Shown one piece after another: positions 37,658 to 47,459 of a stretch of 64,000 nt of DNA. Positions within the stretch are counted from its first letter, which is position 1, and every line of letters begins with the position of its first letter. A model generated the notes under the pieces. That model saw only the letters and a list, made by a program, of their open reading frames with translations. It was not told where the DNA came from and searched no databases. A program made the position numbers and the translations under genes. Origin of the DNA: a beta proteobacterium L13 (lineage in GTDB: Bacteria > Pseudomonadota > Gammaproteobacteria > Burkholderiales > Chromobacteriaceae); assembly GCA_000335715.1 (NCBI GenBank), contig AMYZ01000002.1:1-64000 (forward strand), in the 5' to 3' direction.

Positions 37658-37764
37658 GATTCAAGCAGATTTCCAGTTGTGGGATGGCGGCAGCGGGAAC
37701 GATAATGTTGCCAGCATCCGGTTAGCCTTTTTCTCAAGTGCCGGTCAAATGGGGTCACTTTCTG

Positions 37765-38778
37765 ATGTTTAAACCTATTATATCGCTACTCCTCGCCCTT
37801 GGCCTGTCCGCACCGGCCAGTGCCGACACACTGGCACTGCGTGAGGACGCACCGCAACGCTATGTGGTCAAAAAAGGCGATACCTTGTGGGACATTTCGG
37901 CCAGATACCTGAAGTCCCCGTGGAAGTGGCCACAGCTATGGCGCCTGAACCGCGAGGAGATCAAGAACCCGCATCTGATCTACCCGGGTGAGACGCTGGT
38001 ATTGGACATGATAGACGGCGAGCCGGTTCTGCGCCGCGAAGGCAGCCGCGTGGTCAAGCTGTCGCCACAGATCCGCATCCAGCAGCTGGACGCCGCGATC
38101 AGCACCATCCCGGCCAAAATGATCGAGCCTTTCCTGAAGCGCCCGCTGCTGCTGGACGACCTGTCCAGCTATGACAGTGCACCGCGCATCATTGCCGGCC
38201 AGGACAACCGGGTGATCCTTTCCACCACCGATGTAGCATACGGCCAGGGGCTGGATGCTGGCGGTACGTGGCAAGCCTACCGGCTGGGCCGCACCATTAC
38301 CGACCCGGACACCAAAGAAGTGCTGGGCCACGAAGTGACCTACGGTGGCGAGCTCACGGTCAGCAAGCTGGACACCATCAGCACGCTGAAAGTGGGCAAA
38401 GTGGCCGAAGAAGTACTGGTAGGTGACCGCCTGATGAAAACCAGCCAGTTCACCGTGATGCAATACGCCCCGCACCAGGCCCCGCCCACACTGGAAGGCC
38501 GTGTGGTGAGCGCCTACAACGGCGTGAACGAAATCGGCCAGAATTACAATGTAATGATCAACCGCGGCCTGCGCGACGGGGTGGAAATCGGGCACGTATT
38601 CGGCATCTACCGCGCACCGCGCACCGTACAGATTGCGCCCAAGCAGCACGCGGTGCTGCCTACCCAGCAAGTTGGCCGCCTGATCGTCTACCGCGTCTTC
38701 AACAAGGCCTCGTACGCGCTGGTCGTGGATGCCAACCAGCCGGTGATCGTGGGCGACCGTATCGCCCAGCCGGAATGA
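37765..38778 (+). CDS. LysM-domain exported protein
   Basis: Protein of 337 aa with a signal peptide (ISLLLALGLSAPASA) and one LysM peptidoglycan-binding domain (about 33–83: YVVKKGDTLWDISARYLK, then PHLIYPGETLVLDM). The long C-terminal region has no motif I can name. It sits upstream of dprA, as in many betaproteobacteria. The start at 37765 makes a good signal peptide; an earlier ATG at 37738 would add MPVKWGHFL. Its stop overlaps the dprA ATG by 4 nt. Confidence 0.9.
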   Translation: MFKPIISLLLALGLSAPASADTLALREDAPQRYVVKKGDTLWDISARYLKSPWKWPQLWRLNREEIKNPHLIYPGETLVLDMIDGEPVLRREGSRVVKLSPQIRIQQLDAAISTIPAKMIEPFLKRPLLLDDLSSYDSAPRIIAGQDNRVILSTTDVAYGQGLDAGGTWQAYRLGRTITDPDTKEVLGHEVTYGGELTVSKLDTISTLKVGKVAEEVLVGDRLMKTSQFTVMQYAPHQAPPTLEGRVVSAYNGVNEIGQNYNVMINRGLRDGVEIGHVFGIYRAPRTVQIAPKQHAVLPTQQVGRLIVYRVFNKASYALVVDANQPVIVGDRIAQPE

Positions 38779-39866
38779 GCTACAGCCTGCAAGACTGGGC
38801 CACGCTGGCGCTGTCACCAGGCATCGGCCCGCAGCGCTTTTTGCAGCTACTGCAGCGCTTTGGCAGCGCCACGGCCGTACTGGCCGCCAGTCGCAGCCAA
38901 CTGGCAGGCCTGCTGGAAGGCGATGCACTGGACGCGCTAGGCGGCGACATCGCCCGCCAGAGCGCCGCCGATGCCCTGACCTGGGCACAGCAGCCCGGCT
39001 GCAGCCTGCTCACCCTGAACGACGCCGACTACCCCTGCCAGCTGGCCGAAGCCGGTGCCGCCCCGCCACTGCTGTTTGCCCGCGGCCAGCGTGCGCTGCT
39101 CGCCACCCCCATGCTGGCTATTGTGGGCAGCCGCAACGCCACCCCGCAGGGCGAAGATAACGCACGCACCTTTGCCAAAAGGTTGGCCGCACATGGCTAC
39201 ACCATCGTTAGCGGCCTGGCCGGCGGCATAGACGCGGCAGCCCACGAAGGCGCGCTACAGGCAGGCGGCAATACCATCGCCGTTATCGGCACAGGCATAG
39301 ACCGCGTGTACCCGGCCAGCAACCGCAAGCTGGCGCACCAGATTGCCGAGCAAGGCCTGATATTGTCCGAATTCGCGCTGGGTATGGGCCCGCTGGCGCA
39401 ACACTTCCCGCGCCGCAACCGCATCATTGCCGGCCTGTGCCGTGGCTGCCTGGTGGTAGAAGCCACACTGCAAAGCGGCTCGCTGATTACCGCCCGCCTG
39501 TCGCTGGAAGCCGGGCGCGAAGTCATGGCCATACCGGGCTCCATCCTGAACCCGCAAGCACGCGGCTGCCACCGCCTGATCAAGGACGGCGCACGGCTGG
39601 TGGAAACGGTAGACGACGTACTGGACGAAATCGGCAAGCCGTCTGCACCACCACCCGACACCACAGCGCAGGCAGAACAAGGCACCACCCAAGGCCCCGA
39701 TATTCTGCATGCCATGGGCTACGACCCGGTAGACGCCGACACCCTGGCCAGCCGGCTCGGGTTGACGGCAGGGGACGTTTACGCGATGCTTCTTGAGCTC
39801 GAACTACTGGGCCATGTCGACAGCATGCAAGGCGGGCGCTACCAGCGCCGTACCGACGCCCACTAG
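38775..39866 (+). CDS. dprA: DNA-processing protein DprA
   Basis: Cytosolic protein of 363 aa that protects incoming single-stranded DNA and loads RecA during natural transformation. An N-terminal SAM-like region is followed by the Rossmann core (LAIVGSRNATPQGEDNARTF, VSGLAGGIDAAAHEGAL, RNRIIAGLCRGCLVVEA, SGSLITARLSLEAGREV) and a C-terminal winged-helix-like domain near 295–355. Its presence is compatible with natural competence, which matters for the uptake-like word, though dprA occurs in many non-competent bacteria. It overlaps the LysM gene. Confidence 0.95.
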   Translation: MSYSLQDWATLALSPGIGPQRFLQLLQRFGSATAVLAASRSQLAGLLEGDALDALGGDIARQSAADALTWAQQPGCSLLTLNDADYPCQLAEAGAAPPLLFARGQRALLATPMLAIVGSRNATPQGEDNARTFAKRLAAHGYTIVSGLAGGIDAAAHEGALQAGGNTIAVIGTGIDRVYPASNRKLAHQIAEQGLILSEFALGMGPLAQHFPRRNRIIAGLCRGCLVVEATLQSGSLITARLSLEAGREVMAIPGSILNPQARGCHRLIKDGARLVETVDDVLDEIGKPSAPPPDTTAQAEQGTTQGPDILHAMGYDPVDADTLASRLGLTAGDVYAMLLELELLGHVDSMQGGRYQRRTDAH

Positions 39867-39896
39867 CCAACCCACACAAGTGACTGATTCCTATAG

Positions 39897-40355
39897 ATGT
39901 TTGACGTTCTCGCCTTTTTGCTAGAAGAATTCAATGACCCCGATCATTGCCCCGCCCGTGATGATCTGGGGCGCCAGCTAGCCGCAGCCGGTTTCGAAAA
40001 TGAAGAAATCAGCGATGCCCTGGACTGGCTTGACGGCCTGAACGAACTAAATGAAGGTGCCTATCTGGGTGCCAATGACGGCAGTGGCATGCGTGTTTTT
40101 CATGATTATGAAATCTCGCGCCTGCCCAGCGATGTACGCGGCCTGATTGTCTTCCTGGAACACAACGGCGCCCTGTCGCCCGCCCAGCGCGAGATGCTGA
40201 TCGACCGCCTGCTGGTGATGCCGGACGACGAAATTACCCTGCCAACAGCCAAACTGGCCGCGCTGATGGTACTGTGGGCACAACGCGCAGAACTGCCGGT
40301 GCTGGTGGGTGAAGACCTGCTCAGCGCCCTGCACGGCGAACCCACCATGCAATAA
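39897..40355 (+). CDS. smg: Smg (DUF494) protein
   Basis: Small cytosolic protein of 152 aa matching Smg, with the N-terminal MFDVLAFLLEEFNDPD and the helical, acidic body DALDWLDGLNEL and LIVFLEHNGALSPAQREMLI. Its function is unknown; it is usually found beside dprA and topA, as here. It follows dprA by 30 bp on the same strand and ends at a strong terminator. Confidence 0.92.
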   Translation: MFDVLAFLLEEFNDPDHCPARDDLGRQLAAAGFENEEISDALDWLDGLNELNEGAYLGANDGSGMRVFHDYEISRLPSDVRGLIVFLEHNGALSPAQREMLIDRLLVMPDDEITLPTAKLAALMVLWAQRAELPVLVGEDLLSALHGEPTMQ

Positions 40356-40401
40356 GCACGCACTGCGCGCCATCAAGGTTGGCCGCAGTGTCAGGATTCG
40401 A

Positions 40402-40434
40402 CAAGAGCGCAAAACCTTGCGCTCTTGTTTTGTT
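40402..40434 (+). terminator. Terminator after smg
   Basis: CAAGAGCGCAA (40402–40412) pairs with TTGCGCTCTTG (40417–40427) around AACC, followed by a T-rich tail. A word copy (AAGGTTGGCCGCAG) lies just upstream at about 40375. Confidence 0.88.
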
Positions 40435-40489
40435 TGATGAATACACAATATGTCGCGCCCCATGGCGTGCTACTGAAAACAAAGCAGAC

Positions 40490-42784
40490 ATGCCCTCCAG
40501 TCTCCTGATCGTCGAATCGCCCTCCAAGGCGAAAACGCTGAAAAAATATCTGGGCCCGGACTTTGAAGTCCTGGCTTCCTATGGCCACGTGCGCGACCTG
40601 GTGCCGAAAAACGGTGCTGTGGACCCGGAAAAAGACTTCGCCATGAAGTACCAGCTGATTGCGCGCAACAGCAAACACGTGGACGCCATCGTCGAAGCCG
40701 TGAACAAGGTAGACCACGTCTACCTGGCAACGGATCCGGACCGCGAAGGCGAAGCCATTTCCTGGCACCTGGTAGAAATCCTTAACAAGAAAAAACTGTT
40801 GAAGGACAAAACTGCCCAGCGCGTGGTATTCCACGAAATCACCAAAAACGCAGTGCTGGAAGCCATCGCCAACCCGCGCGCCATTGCGCAGGACCTGGTA
40901 GACGCCCAGCAGGCCCGCCGCGCGCTGGACTACCTGGTAGGCTTTAACCTGTCGCCGCTGCTGTGGAAGAAAATCCGCCGCGGTCTGTCGGCTGGCCGCG
41001 TACAAAGCCCGGCGCTGCGCCTGATCTGCGAACGCGAAAACGAGATCAAGGCCTTTGTGGAGCAGGAATACTGGACAGTCCATCTGGACAGCCACAAGAG
41101 TCGTACCAAATTCAGCGCCAAACTCACGCAGTTTGCCGGCAAAAAGCTGGAACAGTTTGACGTGCCCAACGAAGCGGAACAAAGCCGCATCCTGGGGCTG
41201 CTGGCCGGCAATGCGGCCAACGTCACCAGCATCGAAAAGAAAAAGAAATCGCGCAGCCCCGCCGCGCCGTTTACCACGTCTACCCTGCAGCAGGAGGCTG
41301 TGCGCAAGCTGGGCATGACCACCGACCGCACCATGCGTACCGCGCAGCAGCTGTACGAAGGTATCGATATCGGCCAGGGCACAGTAGGTCTGATTACCTA
41401 TATGCGTACCGACTCGGTGGCGCTGGCCAATGAAGCGGTAGAAGAAATCCGCGGCTATATTGCCGAGCGTTTCGACGCCGAGCACCTGCCCAAGAACGCC
41501 GTCAGCTACAAGAACAAGTCCAAGAATGCCCAGGAAGCGCACGAGGCGATCCGCCCGACGTCCATCCTGCGCACGCCAGAATCGGTAAAGCCGTTCCTGA
41601 CCACCGACCAGTTCAAGCTGTACGACATGGTGTGGAAGCGCACGCTGGCCTGCCAGATGGCGCCGGCACGCTTTGACACCACCAGTATCGATATTGCCGT
41701 AGGCGACGGCGTCTTCCGCGCCAGCGGCCAGGTGCAGGTATTTGCCGGCTTCCTGTCCGTGTACGAAGAAGACGTAGACGACGCCGAAGACGAAGAAAAC
41801 GCCAAGCTGCCGCTGCTGACCGAGGGCGAAACCCTGCCGGTAGACAAGCTGTACGGCGACCAGCACTTTACCCAGCCACCACCGCGCTTCTCGGAAGCCA
41901 GCCTGGTAAAAGCGCTGGAAGAATTCGGCATCGGCCGCCCTTCCACCTACGCCAGCATCATCTCCACACTGAAAGACCGCGAATACGTCATCATCGACAA
42001 AAAGCGCTTCTTCCCCACCGATACCGGCGATATCGTCAACAAGTTCCTGACTGAGCACTTCGCCCAGTACGTGGACTATAACTTCACCGCCAAGCTGGAA
42101 AACCAGCTGGATGAAATTGCCAGCGGCAGCCGCCAGTGGGTACCGGTGATGGACAGCTTCTGGAAAGGCTTTTCCAAGCAGATCACCGAAAAAGAAGGCA
42201 TTTCGCGCGCAGAAGTCACCACGGAAAGCCTGGATGAGGCCTGCCCGAAATGCAGCAAGCCGCTGTCGATCAAGTTCGGCAAACGCGGGCGCTTCATCGC
42301 CTGCACCGGCTACCCGGACTGCGACTACACCCGCAACGTGGGTGAAACCGCCGAGCAGGCCGCGGCAGAAGCCGAGGCGCCAACCGTCATCGAAGACCGC
42401 ACCTGCCCGGAATGTGGCGGCGAGCTGCATATCAAAAAGGGGCGTTTCGGCAAGTTTATCGGCTGCGCCAACTACCCCAAGTGCAAGCACATCGAGCCGC
42501 TGGAAAAACCACGCGACACCGGCGTGCAGTGCCCGGAATGCAAGACCGGCAGCCTGATCGAACGCAAGAGCCGCTACGGCAAGCTGTTCTACAGCTGCAA
42601 CACCTACCCCAAGTGCAAATACGCTACCTGGAACCCGCCGATTGCTGAGCCCTGCCCGAAATGCAACTGGCCGATCCTGACTCTGAAAACCACCAAGCGT
42701 CGCGGCACCGAGAAAGTGTGCCCGCAGAAAGAATGCGGCCACGCCGAGCAGATCGCCCCGCCGGAAGGCAAGGCCGAAGCCTGA
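40490..42784 (+). CDS. topA: DNA topoisomerase I
   Basis: Type IA topoisomerase of 764 aa that relaxes negative supercoils. The TOPRIM domain starts the protein (LLIVESPSKAKTLKKYLG, then TDPDREGEAISWHL). The catalytic Tyr lies in GLITYMRTDSVALA. Four C-terminal zinc ribbons follow (CPKC…C…C, CPEC…C…C, CPEC…C…C, CPKC…C…C, from about residue 580). The start at 40490 is the conserved MPSSLLIVESP; in-frame sequence upstream runs through the smg terminator and was rejected. It closes the LysM–dprA–smg–topA series. Confidence 0.97.
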   Translation: MPSSLLIVESPSKAKTLKKYLGPDFEVLASYGHVRDLVPKNGAVDPEKDFAMKYQLIARNSKHVDAIVEAVNKVDHVYLATDPDREGEAISWHLVEILNKKKLLKDKTAQRVVFHEITKNAVLEAIANPRAIAQDLVDAQQARRALDYLVGFNLSPLLWKKIRRGLSAGRVQSPALRLICERENEIKAFVEQEYWTVHLDSHKSRTKFSAKLTQFAGKKLEQFDVPNEAEQSRILGLLAGNAANVTSIEKKKKSRSPAAPFTTSTLQQEAVRKLGMTTDRTMRTAQQLYEGIDIGQGTVGLITYMRTDSVALANEAVEEIRGYIAERFDAEHLPKNAVSYKNKSKNAQEAHEAIRPTSILRTPESVKPFLTTDQFKLYDMVWKRTLACQMAPARFDTTSIDIAVGDGVFRASGQVQVFAGFLSVYEEDVDDAEDEENAKLPLLTEGETLPVDKLYGDQHFTQPPPRFSEASLVKALEEFGIGRPSTYASIISTLKDREYVIIDKKRFFPTDTGDIVNKFLTEHFAQYVDYNFTAKLENQLDEIASGSRQWVPVMDSFWKGFSKQITEKEGISRAEVTTESLDEACPKCSKPLSIKFGKRGRFIACTGYPDCDYTRNVGETAEQAAAEAEAPTVIEDRTCPECGGELHIKKGRFGKFIGCANYPKCKHIEPLEKPRDTGVQCPECKTGSLIERKSRYGKLFYSCNTYPKCKYATWNPPIAEPCPKCNWPILTLKTTKRRGTEKVCPQKECGHAEQIAPPEGKAEA

Positions 42785-42800
42785 TTCTCTGCCCTGCGAA

Positions 42801-42825
42801 AGCCAGCCGAAAGGCTGGCTTTTTT
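42801..42825 (+). terminator. Terminator after topA
   Basis: AGCCAGCC (42801–42808) and GGCTGGCT (42813–42820) close a GAAA tetraloop and are followed by TTTTT. Confidence 0.92.
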
Positions 42826-43063
42826 CATGCGCGCACAAACCACAGTTCACGCCAAACACATGGCACGGCATGCGATTTCACGCAGAAATCATGTCAAAAA
42901 GCCACTAAGCTTCTAACGCAGCCGCCCGCCTGTGGCCAGCATGGCCACGCAAACCGCCTCGTGTTTGCCAGACGGACAGCCCCACCGGGCCACGCAGCGC
43001 TCCCCTGCGCTGCATGACATGGCAAACCGGCACCTCAGGCGAGGTGCGCCGCGGACTCTCGAC

Positions 43064-43438
43064 ATGAACAGCCAATTCTTCCTGAGCGGCAGCAGCGTGC
43101 TGACCGTGGTATTTGCCATGGGGGGCGCCTGGCCACTGCTGGCGCTGTCATTTCTGGTGATGATGATCGGCATCTGGCTGGCCGACCGCGAGCAGATTGC
43201 CGCGCAGGCACCCGAGACCCTTGCCATGTTTGTACAAGACGAGCGCCCGCTGCTACCGCTGGATTACTTTCAGGGTGAGCAACTGCTGTGGTACCAGGCC
43301 GGCACCCCGGTCTACCGCATCCTGCAAGCACAGGACACCACCTGGGAGCTGGTTGGCAATGAAGGCGAGGTGCCGTTCGAAAACGGCATGATCCGGGTCG
43401 TACCGGGGCTGCTGTACCGGCAGCGCCCCGATCGCTGA
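43064..43438 (+). CDS. Small membrane-anchored protein of unknown function
   Basis: Predicted 124-aa protein with an N-terminal hydrophobic stretch (VLTVVFAMGGAWPLLALSFL, extending to about residue 38) and a soluble C-terminal region (LLWYQAGTPVYRILQAQDTT). I do not recognise it. The start at 43064 (MNSQFFLSG) is tentative: the ribosome-binding site is weak, the frame is open upstream to 42932, and a CACCTC/GAGGTG hairpin lies at 43030–43045. The 240 bp between topA and this gene hold no other feature I can support. Confidence 0.6.
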   Translation: MNSQFFLSGSSVLTVVFAMGGAWPLLALSFLVMMIGIWLADREQIAAQAPETLAMFVQDERPLLPLDYFQGEQLLWYQAGTPVYRILQAQDTTWELVGNEGEVPFENGMIRVVPGLLYRQRPDR

Positions 43439-43525
43439 ACCGGATGGCAAGCCGTCACAGGCGGGCGTACCCCGCAGCGGCCATGCTGCCACTGGACACG
43501 AAAAGTGTGCGATCCGGGCTACCCA

Positions 43526-43909
43526 TCAGCCAAACAACACCAGCCCCCATACCAGGCCCAGGTTGATCAGGCCCAGCAACTGGGCAGCACTCCCCATGTC
43601 CTTGGCCCGCTTGGCCAGCGGGTGTCGTTCCAGCGAGGTGTGATCCACCGCCGCCTCAATCGCCGAGTTGAACAGCTCGATAATGAGCGTGGCCAGCGAG
43701 CTGGCTACCAGCAGCGCCCGCGCCAAGGGCGTGGCAGGCACCACAAACAGCGCCAGCGGCACCAATACCATGGCCAGCAGGGTTAGCTGGCGGAAGGCGT
43801 CTTCGTGCCGGTAGGCAGCACGCAAGCCGTCCAGCGAATAGCCAAAGGCATTGATCAGGCGTTTTACGCCGGTTTTACCCTTGAACGGGCTTTCCTGATG
43901 CGAACTCAT
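43526..43909 (-). CDS. dgkA: Diacylglycerol kinase
   Basis: Integral membrane kinase of 127 aa that phosphorylates diacylglycerol, recycling lipid released during envelope glycan synthesis. It has the family's three-helix plan and active-site signature ELFNSAIEAAVDHTSLERHP, followed by AKDMGSAAQLLGLINLGLVW. The start at 43909 has AGGAA and overlaps the apbE stop as ATGA. A longer frame to 43951 lies inside apbE and was rejected. Confidence 0.94.
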   Translation of the reverse strand: MSSHQESPFKGKTGVKRLINAFGYSLDGLRAAYRHEDAFRQLTLLAMVLVPLALFVVPATPLARALLVASSLATLIIELFNSAIEAAVDHTSLERHPLAKRAKDMGSAAQLLGLINLGLVWGLVLFG

Positions 43910-44970
43910 GGTGTTCCTGTGAGGTGAAGTCGGGTTGGCCGCAGTGGCCACTGCAGCCGTTTATCCAGCGCAGGCGGCAACCAGGCCTCGCCGCGCGAAT
44001 CGATCAATAGCCAGCCGGCCAGGCCAAAACGGCGGGCGTAGCCTGCTGCTGCCGCCTGGCCAGCAAAATACAAGGGCTTGGAAGCCACATCGGATAGCAA
44101 GCCAGCATGCGGCCCCGGGCGGCTGAGTACGGACACGGATTGTACGTGGCAGCGGCTTTGCGCATTGCGCGGGTCGATCAGATGGCAATAACGCCGGCCG
44201 TTCAGCACAAAAAAGCGCTGATAGTCACCCGACGTACCTACCGCTTCGCCATCGGCCAGCGCCAGCGTCGCCATGGCGTCGGCCTGGCGCGGGTGACGCA
44301 CGCCTACCTGCCACGGCTCGCCACCGGGCTTGCTGCCCAGCGCAATAATGTTGCCACCGATATTTAACAACGCCGAGCTGATGCCAGCCTTAAGCAAACG
44401 CGCCCGGCTGCGGTCCAGCGCCCAACCTTTTGCCATACCGCCAAAATCCAGCTGCACTGCCGGGTTACGGCTTAGCCAGCGGCCATCCGGCTGACGCAGC
44501 AGGTCGGCCATGCGTGGCTGTGCGGCGGCGAGGTCCGACACTACCTGCGCCGCAGGCAAACGCGCGGTGTACTGCTCGGCATGAAAGCCCCAGGCCGCCA
44601 CCATGGCACCAATCGCCGGCGAAAATAAGCCATCGCTTTGTTGTTCCAGCTGCTGGCCTAGCGTAATCAGCTCGGCCAGCTCGGCCGACGCGCGAAAAGG
44701 CTCGCCGGCCGCAATGGCCTGGTTGGCCGCATAAACCTCCCCTGCCGGCTGCCAGGCGTGCAGCCGCTGGTGCAGCTGGTCCAGATCCCCCAGCACCTGC
44801 GCCATGGCTGCCTGCGCCTTGCCACGATCGGCATCGTAGACGGTCAGTGCGACACGGGTGCCGAATACGAAGCTTTCTTGCTGCAAGGGCTCCGGCTGTA
44901 CGCTGCAGGCGGCCAGCGCAGAAACGACAAAGGCGGCCGCAGCCGCCCGTAGCCAGCCAAGCCTGCGCAT
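43906..44970 (-). CDS. apbE: FAD:protein FMN transferase, lipoprotein
   Basis: ApbE of 354 aa attaches FMN to threonine residues of exported flavoproteins such as RnfG or NqrB/C. The signal ends in a lipobox (LAAC), anchoring it in the periplasm. Typical motifs are YDADRGKAQAAMAQVLGDLD, LDFGGMAKGWALDRSR, LLNIGGNIIALG and YCHLIDPRNAQSRC. The metal-binding region usually written DALSTA appears as DVASK, so activity is probable but not certain. Start and stop overlap the neighbouring gshB and dgkA genes. Confidence 0.9.
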   Translation of the reverse strand: MRRLGWLRAAAAAFVVSALAACSVQPEPLQQESFVFGTRVALTVYDADRGKAQAAMAQVLGDLDQLHQRLHAWQPAGEVYAANQAIAAGEPFRASAELAELITLGQQLEQQSDGLFSPAIGAMVAAWGFHAEQYTARLPAAQVVSDLAAAQPRMADLLRQPDGRWLSRNPAVQLDFGGMAKGWALDRSRARLLKAGISSALLNIGGNIIALGSKPGGEPWQVGVRHPRQADAMATLALADGEAVGTSGDYQRFFVLNGRRYCHLIDPRNAQSRCHVQSVSVLSRPGPHAGLLSDVASKPLYFAGQAAAAGYARRFGLAGWLLIDSRGEAWLPPALDKRLQWPLRPTRLHLTGTP

Positions 44971-45923
44971 CAGACCTTATGGCCGGAGGCACGCTCCAGC
45001 GCATCGATGAACAGTGCCGCCACATTAATGCCAGCTTGGTCCATGATCTCGCGGAAACATGTCGGGCTGGTGACATTGACCTCGGTAAGGTAGTTGCCAA
45101 TCACGTCCAGGCCAGCCAGCAAGATACCGCGGCGCTTGAGCTCTGGCGCCAGCGCCGCCGCAATCTCGCGGTCGCGCTCGGTCAGCGGGCGGGCTTCGCC
45201 ACGGCCACCGGCTGCCAGGTTGCCACGCGTTTCGCCGCCCTGCGGAATACGCGCCAGGCAGTAGTCCACCGGCACGCCATCGATTACCAATACGCGCTTG
45301 TCGCCCTCGCGGATTTCCGGAATGTAACGCTGCGCCATCACGGTTTGCGTCCCTTGGCAACTGACGGTTTCAATAATCACGTTCAGGTTCGGGTCGTCTG
45401 GCGTCACGCGGAAAATACCGCTGCCCCCCATGCCGTCCAGCGGTTTCAGGATGGCATCCTGATGCTGGCGCACAAAGCGCTTGAGCCGGTCCGGGCGCGA
45501 GGTCACCATGGTGGGCGCGGTTTGCTCGGGGAAATTCAGGATCGCCAGCTTCTCGTTAAAGTCGCGCAACGCCTGGCCCTTGTTGAAGACACGCGCACCC
45601 TCTGCCTCGGCCAGGGTCAGCAGCTGCGTGGCGTACAGGTATTCCAGGTCAAACGGCGGGTCTTTACGCATCACCACCGCGCTAAAACCTTGTAGTGGCA
45701 AGCGCTGGCTATTACCCTTCTTGAACCACTCTTTACCCCCCAGGCCAGTGAAGGTTACCGGGCGGGCCTCGGTCAGGATGCGGCCGCCCTCCACGTATAG
45801 TTCACCCGCTTCGCAGAACCAGATGGCGTGGTTGCGCGCATGCGCCTCTTCCATCATGGCGTAGGTGGTGTCCTTGTGGATCTTGAAGCTTTCCAGCGGG
45901 TCGGCAATAAACAGTATCTGCAT
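44970..45923 (-). CDS. gshB: Glutathione synthetase
   Basis: ATP-grasp ligase of 317 aa that joins gamma-glutamylcysteine and glycine. Motifs include [20 protein letters not shown] at the N-terminus, [17 protein letters not shown] in the ATP-grasp lid and [20 protein letters not shown] near the end. It follows gshA by 33 bp, a gap that contains a full word copy, and its stop overlaps the apbE start (TGATG). Confidence 0.96.
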   Translation of the reverse strand: MQILFIADPLESFKIHKDTTYAMMEEAHARNHAIWFCEAGELYVEGGRILTEARPVTFTGLGGKEWFKKGNSQRLPLQGFSAVVMRKDPPFDLEYLYATQLLTLAEAEGARVFNKGQALRDFNEKLAILNFPEQTAPTMVTSRPDRLKRFVRQHQDAILKPLDGMGGSGIFRVTPDDPNLNVIIETVSCQGTQTVMAQRYIPEIREGDKRVLVIDGVPVDYCLARIPQGGETRGNLAAGGRGEARPLTERDREIAAALAPELKRRGILLAGLDVIGNYLTEVNVTSPTCFREIMDQAGINVAALFIDALERASGHKV

Positions 45924-45956
45924 AGCTTTGCTCTCAAGGTTGGCCGCAGCAGGCGC

Positions 45957-47240
45957 TTATTCGGCGTCCGGGTCGGTAGCTTCCAGCTCGCGCGAGGCGG
46001 CCAGCAGCGCCAGGCGCGCCACCACACCGTAGGCGTAGAAGCGGTTTGGCGGTGCATCGGGGCCGACTTTATGGTCTGGCAGGCAGGCGGTTTCGAACGA
46101 CAGCGGCACAAAGTGCATGCCGGGTGCGTTCAGGTTTTCATCCACACCACGGCCGGTATGCACGCGGTAGAAACCGCCGATCACGTAGCGGTCCATCATG
46201 TACACCACCGGCTCGGCCACGGCATCGTTGATGGATTCGAAGGTGTGCACGCCTTCCTGCACGATGACCTCGCTCACTTCCAGGCCTTCTTTTACCACCG
46301 ACATCTTGTTGCGCGCCTTGCGGTTCAGGCCAACCACCTCTTCCGGCGATTTCACGCTCATCACGCCCATGCCGTAGGTACCGGCGTCGGCTTTTACGAT
46401 GACATAAGGGTCGTGGGTAATGCCGTATTCGCGGTACTTGATGCGGATTTTGTCCAGCATCTGTGCCACGTGCTCGGCCAGCGCATCCTCACCTTGTCGC
46501 GTGTGGAAGTCCAGGCCACCTGCCGCGCTGAAGTAAGGGTTGATCAGCCAGGGGTCGATAGAGATCAGTTGTGCGAAATCGTTTGCCACCTGGTCGTAAG
46601 CGGCAAAGTGGTTGGTCTTGCGGCGCACGGCCCAGCCGGCGTGCAGCGGCGGCATCAGGTTTTGCTCGATACCCGCCAGCACGTCGGGCAGGCCGGCAGA
46701 CAAATCATTGTTCAGCAGCACGATACACGGGCTGAAACCGTCAGCCAGCACCACGCGGTTGCCACGGCGCTGCAGCGGCTCGACCGTCACCACGGCACCG
46801 TTGGCCGCAGTCAGCGCGGTAGGCTCGGTGATTTCCGGGTTCAGTGTGCCCAGGCGAACCTTCAGGCCGGCCTGCTCGAAGATATGCACCAGCGCGGCCA
46901 CGTTTTGCAGGTAGAAGGTATTGCGGGTGTGGTTTTCCGGAATCAGCAGAATGCTTTTGGCTTTGGGGCACACGCGGTCTACCGCGCTTTGTGCCGCCTG
47001 TACTGCCAAGGGCAGAAAATCGGGGTTCAGGTTGTTATGGCCACCCGGGTACAGGTTCATGTCGACCGGTGCCAGTTTGAAACCGCTATTACGCAGATCT
47101 ACCGAACCATAGAACGGCGCAGCGTGGTTGTGCCACTGGCTGCGGAACCAGTGCTCGATATGTGGCTGGGCAATCAGGATGCGGCTTTCCAGTTCTAGCA
47201 AGGGGCCGGTCAAAGCGGTGGTCAAATGCGGTACGGTCAT
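45957..47240 (-). CDS. gshA: Glutamate–cysteine ligase, Thiobacillus-type
   Basis: Makes gamma-glutamylcysteine, the first step of glutathione synthesis. The 427-aa sequence belongs to the divergent proteobacterial GshA group rather than the E. coli type. Recognisable segments are APFYGSVDLRNSGFKLAPVD, MNLYPGGHNNLNPDFLP, VIVKADAGTYGMGVMSVKSP and YMMDRYVIGGFYRVHTGRG. AAGGGCACC precedes the ATG. gshB follows directly, so both steps are co-transcribed. Confidence 0.93.
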   Translation of the reverse strand: MTVPHLTTALTGPLLELESRILIAQPHIEHWFRSQWHNHAAPFYGSVDLRNSGFKLAPVDMNLYPGGHNNLNPDFLPLAVQAAQSAVDRVCPKAKSILLIPENHTRNTFYLQNVAALVHIFEQAGLKVRLGTLNPEITEPTALTAANGAVVTVEPLQRRGNRVVLADGFSPCIVLLNNDLSAGLPDVLAGIEQNLMPPLHAGWAVRRKTNHFAAYDQVANDFAQLISIDPWLINPYFSAAGGLDFHTRQGEDALAEHVAQMLDKIRIKYREYGITHDPYVIVKADAGTYGMGVMSVKSPEEVVGLNRKARNKMSVVKEGLEVSEVIVQEGVHTFESINDAVAEPVVYMMDRYVIGGFYRVHTGRGVDENLNAPGMHFVPLSFETACLPDHKVGPDAPPNRFYAYGVVARLALLAASRELEATDPDAE

Positions 47241-47459
47241 GGTGCCCTTTCTGCGGGGAAAGCGGTAATGGGTGCATGGTGGGGCCGCCGTGCTGCTTAT
47301 TCAACCCCGTTATCACTTTGTGACGCTTTGCTACAAAATGAAATCTTGCCGTGCTGGCCCATGCGCACAGGCCAGGCATAGCCAGCCGCCGCACAAGCCT
47401 TTGATTTTAAAGCAGGCCACAGGGACCAGCCCCATCTGGCGACATCATGAAAGCATAAA

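Noticed and set aside
40391-42871. 826-residue open frame antisense to topA
   Set aside because: topA is complete with all motifs on the plus strand; long antisense frames are expected in GC-rich genes with strong third-position bias.
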